A DNA stretch of 7,127 nt from Deltaproteobacteria bacterium (lineage in GTDB: Bacteria > Myxococcota_A > Polyangia > Polyangiales > Houyiibacteriaceae), in NCBI GenBank assembly GCA_027295555.1, contig JAPUKT010000186.1, positions 1 through 7,127 on the forward strand, given 5' to 3'. Under the pieces are notes generated by a model. That model did no database searches. It had not been told where the DNA came from and was given only the letters and a program-made list of their open reading frames with translations. The stretch's first letter is position 1; every line of letters starts with the position of its first letter. Position numbers and translations under genes: made by a program. This document shows positions 1-5,312 of the stretch, in pieces.

Positions 1-2
1 TT

Positions 3-1352
3 GCGAACGGCGAGAAGCCTTCACCGGGAGTCTTTCAGGCCCACCGGGCTCACGACGATGACGCGCGACAGCTTGAGCTGACGGCTGCGGCGATTTCGAG
101 CCGATCCGGAGAGCCAGGGGCCTTGGTGCTCTTCAAAGACATCACTCAAGAGATGGAACAAGAGGCCGAGCGCCAGCGTATTGAGACTCAAATGCAACGC
201 GCACAGAAACTCGAAAGTTTAGGTGTGCTCGCGGGTGGCATCGCGCACGACTTCAATAACCTATTGGTAAGTATCGTGGGCAATGCCGATCTCGCGCTCC
301 TGCTTGCGTCCGCCGGCTCGCCTGTTCAGAAAGCCTTAATCAAGATCAAGATGGCCGGTGGTCGAGCCTCCGAGCTCACCCAGCAACTCCTCGCGTACTC
401 AGGAAAGAAAGAGGTGCGGATCGAAGCTATCGACCTCAATCCGCTCGTCTCCGAGCTAAAGAGTCTGCTCGAAATTTCGGTTTCGAACTATGTGTCGTTG
501 GATATGGTGCTGTCCGTTGACCTGCCCCTCATACGGGGAGATTTGTCGCAGATCAGTCAAGTGCTGATGAATCTCATCACCAATGCGTCGGAGGCCATCG
601 GCGAACATCCGGGCAGGATAATGATTGCAATGGGAACGGTTGTGCTAAGCAGCGAGGAGTGCGCTGAGTGGAGGACGAGCTGGGACGTCTCCGAAGGAGT
701 CTATGTATTCATCGATGTTTCCGATAACGGATGCGGAATGGCTGCATCAACCTGCGAACAGATATTCGAACCTTTCTTCACGACAAAATTCACAGGGCGA
801 GGCCTTGGGCTGGCGGCGGTGGCCGGCATCATCCGCAGCCACCATGGCGCGATCGAAGTGCATTCGGAGCTTGGCGCCGGCACGACCTTTCGCGTTCTGC
901 TTCCCGCGGCACCAGGAGCTCGTTTAGACGTCCCTCTCCCAGACACGCTCAACCCGGGTGTGGAAGGGCATGGGGAGGGCACTATCCTTGCCGTTGACGA
1001 CGAACAAGAAGTTCGTGCCGTGCTCTCAGATATGCTCGAGACGTTTGGTTTTGAGGTCGAGACAGCTCGCGACGGGGTCGAGGCGATCGATATCTTCTGC
1101 GGGTCGCCCGACTCATTCTGTGCCGTGATCCTCGATATGGCCATGCCGAGGATGGGAGGCGCAGAGACGCTTCAGGCGCTTCGGGCGATCCGTTCCGATA
1201 TCCCCGTCATTATTTGTACGGGTTACGACGAAGACCAGACCTTCGAAGGGATCGGTCCATCCGCGTTCCTCCAGAAACCCTTCAGGCTTGCCACTCTGAT
1301 GAACAAGTTAGGGGAAGTGCTCGGTCGCTCCTTTAGCGTCGACGGCGCCTAG
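3..1352 (+). CDS. Hybrid sensor histidine kinase with C-terminal receiver domain (5' partial)
   Basis: Cytoplasmic signalling kinase that autophosphorylates on a histidine and passes the phosphate to its own receiver domain. The frame is open to the left edge, so the true start is upstream; the TTG at 123 lies inside the gene. Visible residues number 449. Residues 1-50 are the end of a PAS domain, closing with LVLFKDIT. An H-box follows (GGIAHDFNNLL, phospho-acceptor His82, codon at 246). Next come an N-box (LMNLITNASEA, Asn194), a G1 box (DNGCGM, 241-246), an F-box (FEPFFTTK) and a G2 box (GRGLGL, 265-270). The receiver starts near residue 327, with acidic pair Asp332/Asp333, phospho-acceptor Asp378 (codon at 1134), Thr406 and Lys425. 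All catalytic residues are present, so it should be active. No membrane segment is visible; any sensory part is outside the window. It faces the neighbouring genes convergently, so a regulatory link to them is not implied. The signal and output are unknown. Confidence 0.95.
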   Translation, partial: ANGEKPSPGVFQAHRAHDDDARQLELTAAAISSRSGEPGALVLFKDITQEMEQEAERQRIETQMQRAQKLESLGVLAGGIAHDFNNLLVSIVGNADLALLLASAGSPVQKALIKIKMAGGRASELTQQLLAYSGKKEVRIEAIDLNPLVSELKSLLEISVSNYVSLDMVLSVDLPLIRGDLSQISQVLMNLITNASEAIGEHPGRIMIAMGTVVLSSEECAEWRTSWDVSEGVYVFIDVSDNGCGMAASTCEQIFEPFFTTKFTGRGLGLAAVAGIIRSHHGAIEVHSELGAGTTFRVLLPAAPGARLDVPLPDTLNPGVEGHGEGTILAVDDEQEVRAVLSDMLETFGFEVETARDGVEAIDIFCGSPDSFCAVILDMAMPRMGGAETLQALRAIRSDIPVIICTGYDEDQTFEGIGPSAFLQKPFRLATLMNKLGEVLGRSFSVDGA

Positions 1353-1353
1353 A

Positions 1354-3102
1354 TCACACATCCACGACCACATTCGTCTTGGGCTTACTGCAGCAGATCA
1401 GGACAGATCCTGGGTCCGGGAGATCGAGAGGTTCCAGGACATACTCCACCTCGCCCTCTTGCAAGTCCGACACGCAGGTGTGGCACACTCCCGATCGGCA
1501 GCTGTAGTCCGGGCTAAGGCCATGGGCCTCCGCAAGGTCGAGGATACTCTCCAAGGACGGGTTCCAGTTGGCGGTGACGCCGGACCGCGAGAAGGTAACC
1601 TCGATTTCCTCGCAGCACTCCAATGCTCCGGCTCGCCGTTTCGGGCCCGAGACTCGCTCGCGATCTTTGAGAGCCGACGCTGGTCCGAAAAACTCATAGT
1701 GAATCCGGTGCTCGGGGACCCCCCACTCGAGCAGGCCATCGAAGAGGGACTTCAGGAACGGCGTCGGGCCACAGAGATAGAAGTCGCAAACCCGGTTGGC
1801 TTCCGGGATGAGCTGCCGGACCACCGCCGCATCGACGTGCCCTCGATCGTCGTAGTCGCGGCCGATGACATCCTCCGCGGTTGGCCGGCTGTACCGGATG
1901 TGCACGTGGATGTTGTCGTGTGCACGAGCGATCTCACGGACCCTCTCGCCCATCGCGTGCACCCGTCCGTTTCGACTCCCGTGGATGAACCACGTCGGTC
2001 GCTGGGAGCCTGATTCCACGATGGCATTGAGCATGCTGATCAGGGGCGTGAGCCCAACGCCGGCACTCAGCAAAACCACCGGGGCTTCCCCCTCAGGGTC
2101 CAGAACGAATCGCCCGCGCGGGGCCTTGGCGAGAAGCTTGGCGCCGACCTCCACCTGGTCATGGAGGTATGTCGAAGACACGCCCGGATACGCGTCCGGT
2201 TGGTTGGGCGGCGCACATTCGCGCTTGATGGTGAGCCGATAATAGTCCTTCTGCGGCGCATCGGAGAGCGAGTACGTTCGGAGGATCGGTTGATACTGGC
2301 CAGGGATGTCCAGTTTCAATGGCAGGAACTGACCGGGCAGGAAGGGATCGAGCGGGTTCGCATCTTCTGGGACGAGGTAGAAGGAAGTGATGTTTTCGCT
2401 TTCGGGAACCTTTTGAGTGACCAGCAACGTTCGGAACTGCTCGTGCGCTTTGCTTCCGACTTCCGCCTTTGCGAGACGGGTCTTGAACGATCGCACACAG
2501 CCGGGCGACAGGGCCTTGATCCGGAGGGCGTTCCTCGCGCCGTCGAGATTGTCCTTCTCGAAGTAGAGAAGATTGCTAACCTCGCGAACGGTCATGCCGA
2601 CGGGATCCGACTCGACGAGCCGAATCTCATCGCCCGCGCCAACTTCACCCTCTTCGAGCACGCGAAAGTAAAATCCGGGTCGGCCGCTCTTTAGGAGTCG
2701 TGCATAGAATCCCTCGACCCGCATCTTCATGGCGAGCTTGTAGCAAGGAACGCGGGGCTGGCTCACTTCGAAAAGGGTCGTTCCAATCCGGAACCGATCG
2801 CCGACGTGGATGTGCTCATCCAGCATTCCCTCGACAGTGAAGTTCTCGCCGAATTGGCCGAATACGAAATCGCCTCGCCCAAGCTCCTTTGCCCAATAGT
2901 CGTAGTTCTCGCGTGAATAGACGAGCACCGCCCGCATCTCACCGCCGTGGCCAACGAGGTCCGCCTGACCGTCGCCGTCGAGGTTCAGCGTTCTCGCCGC
3001 AATTCGCCCTTCGACCGGCTCTTTGAAGATGCCAGTTCGCACCATCTTCCCTTTGTGGGGGACTTCTTTGGGCAAGGAGACGTTGACCGAGAGCAGCTTC
3101 AT
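1354..3102 (-). CDS. MOSC domain fused to an NAD(P)H:flavin reductase and 2Fe-2S ferredoxin
   Basis: Predicted soluble 582-residue redox enzyme in three parts. Residues 1-165 are a YiiM-type MOSC domain (VRTGIFKEPVEGR, GDGQADLVGHGGE), with the likely molybdenum-ligand Cys120 in QPRVPCYKLA. Residues 168-212 are the 3-alpha domain that follows MOSC in YiiM. Residues 222-475 are a ferredoxin-reductase module: flavin motif RTYS at 275-278, nucleotide-binding SAGVGLTP at 346-353, and CGPTPF at 444-449. Residues 497-582 are a plant-type ferredoxin with ligands Cys535, Cys540, Cys543 and Cys570. The reductase-then-ferredoxin order is that of phthalate dioxygenase reductase. Known MOSC enzymes (YiiM, YcbX, mARC) reduce N-hydroxylated bases and amidoximes using separate electron donors; here the donor is built in. 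The inferred role is NAD(P)H-driven reduction of N-oxygenated compounds, with unproven substrate. The ATG start is 17 bases after the upstream stop, with only a weak AGG as ribosome site, which suggests translational coupling. The fusion type is known in other bacteria. Confidence 0.93.
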   Translation of the reverse strand: MKLLSVNVSLPKEVPHKGKMVRTGIFKEPVEGRIAARTLNLDGDGQADLVGHGGEMRAVLVYSRENYDYWAKELGRGDFVFGQFGENFTVEGMLDEHIHVGDRFRIGTTLFEVSQPRVPCYKLAMKMRVEGFYARLLKSGRPGFYFRVLEEGEVGAGDEIRLVESDPVGMTVREVSNLLYFEKDNLDGARNALRIKALSPGCVRSFKTRLAKAEVGSKAHEQFRTLLVTQKVPESENITSFYLVPEDANPLDPFLPGQFLPLKLDIPGQYQPILRTYSLSDAPQKDYYRLTIKRECAPPNQPDAYPGVSSTYLHDQVEVGAKLLAKAPRGRFVLDPEGEAPVVLLSAGVGLTPLISMLNAIVESGSQRPTWFIHGSRNGRVHAMGERVREIARAHDNIHVHIRYSRPTAEDVIGRDYDDRGHVDAAVVRQLIPEANRVCDFYLCGPTPFLKSLFDGLLEWGVPEHRIHYEFFGPASALKDRERVSGPKRRAGALECCEEIEVTFSRSGVTANWNPSLESILDLAEAHGLSPDYSCRSGVCHTCVSDLQEGEVEYVLEPLDLPDPGSVLICCSKPKTNVVVDV

Positions 3103-3119
3103 GGTGAGCCTAGGGTCGA

Positions 3120-4493
3120 TCAGGGCAGCGGCTCGAGCGAACCGACCACCGTCGGAAGAAGCTCAGCGACCGTGGGGTGAATATGCACCGAACGCCGGAG
3201 TGTTTCGTAGGGCGCGCCCGCATACATCAGGGCCGCGATCGTGTGGATTGCTTCGTCGCCTTGAATGCCGAGGATCGTCGCGCCCAGGAGCTCGCCCGTG
3301 TCGCCATCGACGAGGACCTTCATGAACCCGCTGGTCTCGCCGCGTTCCCGCGCCCGTCCGACGCGGGCCATCGCGCGCCTGCCGAAGAGCACTTTGCGAC
3401 CGGAAGCTCGCGCCTCTTGATCGTTCATTCCGACGCGAGCGAGCGGTGGGTCGATGAAAACACCGTAGATCGGGATCCGATCGGTGACCTTTCGGCCGGC
3501 CTCGTCGAGAAGGTTTTCTGCGACGATCTCGAAGTCGTTGTACGAGGTATGGGTGAAGGCCCCGCGACGGTTGACTTCGCCAATGGCCCAGACGCTCGGC
3601 ACGGAGGTGTGAAGCTCATCATCGACTTCGATGAACCCGCGGGAGTCGAGCTTGATGTCGGTCGTTTCTAGGCCGAGGTCGTGCGTGTTGGGAACGCGTC
3701 CCACTGCAAGCAGCACGTTCGAGCCTTCGATCACTTTCGGCTCGTCTTTACAGTCCACCCCAACCGCGACTCCGGCCGGTCGCTCCATCAGCTCGACGCA
3801 CTCGGCGGCAGTTCGAAACTCGACGCCCTCGGCTTCCAGAAACGTTTGAACTTCAGTGGACACCTCTTCGTCTTCACGGGACAGGATACGGTCGGCCATT
3901 TCGACGACCGTGACGTCCGAGCCGAAGCGGCGGTACATCTGGGCAAACTCGAGCCCAACGTAGCCGCCTCCGATGATGATCAGGTGGGCGGGCAAGAAAT
4001 CCACGTCCATCATGTCGGAGTTGGTCCAGTACGGGACACCGTTCGTGAAGTCGGGCACGCGCGCCCGAGCGCCCACATTGATGAAGGTGCGCTCGGCTTC
4101 GAGCACCTCGTCCCCGACTCGGATTCGTCGATTCCCCTCGAAGCGCGCATGACCGCGGATGAAGTCGAGGCCCTCCATCGATTCCATCCAGTTGGTCACG
4201 CCCGCGCGGGAAGCGAGCGCGACCTCGTCCTTGCGTGCCTTGACAGCCTGCATGTCGATGTTGACGTCGCCGTCTATCACGACCCCGAAATCTCGCGCGC
4301 GCCGCGCAACGTGGGCGGCCCGGGCGCTAGCGACCAAGGTCTTGGTAGGGATGCATCCGGTGTTCACGCAGGTGCCACCAGGATGGTGACGCTCGACGAG
4401 AGCCACCTTCATGCCCGCGCCCGTCAGACGCTCTGCCAATGGCGGGCCGGCTTGTCCTGCGCCGAGGATGATCGCGTCGTACGGCTTGCTCAT
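3120..4493 (-). CDS. FAD-dependent pyridine nucleotide-disulfide oxidoreductase (mercuric reductase/dihydrolipoamide dehydrogenase-like)
   Basis: Cytoplasmic flavoenzyme that would pass electrons from NAD(P)H through FAD and a cysteine pair to an unknown acceptor. From ATG 4493 it has 457 residues, usual for the family. It shows the FAD motif GAGQAG (11-16), the redox pair Cys42 and Cys47 in GGTCVNTGC, the second nucleotide fold GGGYVG (175-180) with Glu198 at the end of the next strand, and the C-terminal HPTVAE with catalytic His439 and Glu444. Glu198 favours NADH over NADPH by analogy with lipoamide dehydrogenases. The usual GD flavin motif reads GE (305-306). There is no N-terminal heavy-metal domain and no C-terminal vicinal cysteine pair, so true mercuric reductase is unlikely; it looks like the 'mercuric reductase-like' or RclA-type relatives. 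In-frame ATGs at 4541 and 4508 are alternatives. I prefer 4493 because MSKPYDAIILGAG is the usual family start, although 4508 has a better upstream GGA. It lies 17 bases before the MOSC fusion, in one operon. Confidence 0.92.
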   Translation of the reverse strand: MSKPYDAIILGAGQAGPPLAERLTGAGMKVALVERHHPGGTCVNTGCIPTKTLVASARAAHVARRARDFGVVIDGDVNIDMQAVKARKDEVALASRAGVTNWMESMEGLDFIRGHARFEGNRRIRVGDEVLEAERTFINVGARARVPDFTNGVPYWTNSDMMDVDFLPAHLIIIGGGYVGLEFAQMYRRFGSDVTVVEMADRILSREDEEVSTEVQTFLEAEGVEFRTAAECVELMERPAGVAVGVDCKDEPKVIEGSNVLLAVGRVPNTHDLGLETTDIKLDSRGFIEVDDELHTSVPSVWAIGEVNRRGAFTHTSYNDFEIVAENLLDEAGRKVTDRIPIYGVFIDPPLARVGMNDQEARASGRKVLFGRRAMARVGRARERGETSGFMKVLVDGDTGELLGATILGIQGDEAIHTIAALMYAGAPYETLRRSVHIHPTVAELLPTVVGSLEPLP

Positions 4494-4525
4494 GGGGCCC
4501 AACGCCATATTTGGTTCCGCGCCAA

Positions 4526-4554
4526 GTAGGGCACACCCCATGCACTCATGTCAA
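4526..4554 (-). promoter_or_regulatory. Possible sigma70-type promoter for the disulfide oxidoreductase and MOSC fusion genes
   Basis: The - strand has an exact TTGACA (4554 to 4549) in the only sizeable intergenic gap. A 17-base spacer leads to CCCTAC (4531-4526), a poor -10 match; one base further gives CCTACT, with three of six matches. Initiation near 4518 would leave the ATG at 4541 untranscribed and favour starts at 4508 or 4493. The -35 match is good and the -10 is weak, so this is tentative. Confidence 0.25.
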
Positions 4555-4570
4555 AGCAAAACCATGACCG

Positions 4571-4585
4571 GAAACGCTGCGTTTC
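4571..4585. repeat. Perfect 7-bp inverted repeat between the EXPERA-like and disulfide oxidoreductase genes
   Basis: The sequence GAAACGC-T-GCGTTTC is a perfect dyad with one central base. In RNA it could also fold as a 6-bp stem with a 3-base loop, but on the - strand the only U run (four) comes 9 bases later, so it is a poor terminator. It lies 17 bases upstream of a TTGACA box. It could be a protein-binding site for control of the redox gene pair or a weak hairpin. Chance is possible at this length. Confidence 0.45.
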
Positions 4586-4592
4586 GCGGGCC

Positions 4593-5270
4593 CTAGCGCC
4601 CCCGTGCGCGAACGGAACGGATCGTAAGAGCGACGGGGACCCAGATCCAAAACGAAGCGATCACTCGGTCTAGATTCGAGAAGAGAATGTGTGAGCTGTG
4701 ACCGAGGATGATGTTCGGCATGTAGTAGGCCACCGCCCCCGCGACGTAGAGGCCGCACAGGAAAGCCTCGACCAGTGGACGAGTCTTCGCTTGCCTGAGG
4801 TAGAGCACGTACACGAGCAATGCGAGAGGGGCCTCGACGAGGAGCTCAAACCAGTAGATTGTGTCGATAACGATGCGGTCGGGGTGGTGCATTGGCATGT
4901 TGTGCACATCGTTCATCGCCACGTAGGCATCGGTGAGATTCGGCATGACCTGGAAAAGCCCCGAGAACACGTCGCATCCAACGTGAAACCAGGTGGCATT
5001 GAGAAGAAACCACAGTGTCGCCATTTTGTCGGTGGCGGTGAAGCCGGATTGGGTCCGCCACACGCGTCGGGCAATGATGATCCCGGCAATGCTAGGGAGC
5101 GCACACACCCAGAACACGGGTGAGCCCAGGGTCGCTAGGACACGCGCGAGGCTCCACGAGAACGGAAACACGGATTCAATTTTCGCGGGGTCATACAGCC
5201 AAGCGATGATGACGGTGGCGGCGAACAAGAGAACGGTCCAGTACACGTACAGAGAGCGGAAGAACTTCAT
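4593..5270 (-). CDS. Six-helix membrane protein resembling the EXPERA/emopamil-binding family
   Basis: Integral inner-membrane protein of 225 residues with hydrophobic segments near 8-25, 47-67, 85-107, 134-158, 165-187 and 201-219. By eye it resembles the EXPERA family (sterol isomerase EBP, sigma-2 receptor TMEM97). Helix 3 has WFHVGCD ending in VMP, comparable with the His-x3-Glu of EBP and the His-to-VLP spacing of TMEM97. Helix 4 has FELLVEAPLALLVYVLYLRQ, comparable with the EBP stretch ending GPL...FLRQ and with CELVFQLP of TMEM97. Candidate active-site residues are His96, Asp100 and Glu142. The loop before helix 4 is histidine-rich (HNMPMHHPDR). EXPERA proteins bind or isomerise sterols and related lipids; the ligand here is unknown. 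Start: an AGGAAGG lies 8 bases before ATG 5270, whereas the alternative GTG at 5279 abuts that site. It begins 42 bases after the AsmA stop. The gene is certain; the family call is moderate and rests on remembered sequences. Confidence 0.7.
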   Translation of the reverse strand: MKFFRSLYVYWTVLLFAATVIIAWLYDPAKIESVFPFSWSLARVLATLGSPVFWVCALPSIAGIIIARRVWRTQSGFTATDKMATLWFLLNATWFHVGCDVFSGLFQVMPNLTDAYVAMNDVHNMPMHHPDRIVIDTIYWFELLVEAPLALLVYVLYLRQAKTRPLVEAFLCGLYVAGAVAYYMPNIILGHSSHILFSNLDRVIASFWIWVPVALTIRSVRARGR

Positions 5271-5278
5271 TTCAGGCA

Positions 5279-5285
5279 CCTTCCT
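5279..5285 (-). promoter_or_regulatory. Ribosome binding site of the EXPERA-like gene
   Basis: The - strand reads AGGAAGG here, followed by 8 bases and then ATG at 5270. This is a strong Shine-Dalgarno match at ideal spacing. It rules against the in-frame GTG at 5279, which would leave no spacing, and sets the protein at 225 rather than 228 residues. Confidence 0.7.
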
Positions 5286-5312
5286 GCGATAGTGCGGGTG
5301 AGGTTGCGCGGC

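Noticed and set aside
123..125. TTG at 123 as the kinase start
   Set aside because: The frame is open to the left edge and encodes PAS-like sequence leading into LVLFKDIT, so the gene begins upstream of the window.
1459..2694. + strand open frames (1459-2013, 2161-2694) opposite the MOSC fusion
   Set aside because: They are shadows of a conserved multi-domain gene; no recognisable product or ribosome site supports them.
3681..4529. 282-codon + strand open frame opposite the disulfide oxidoreductase gene
   Set aside because: It is antisense to a gene with clear catalytic motifs. Its translation shows no domain and is rich in His, Arg, Asp and Val, as expected of a GC-rich shadow frame.
4571..4585. 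Rho-independent terminator after the EXPERA-like gene
   Set aside because: The stem is short, and the four-base U run is 9 bases away. A dyad binding site or chance fits better.
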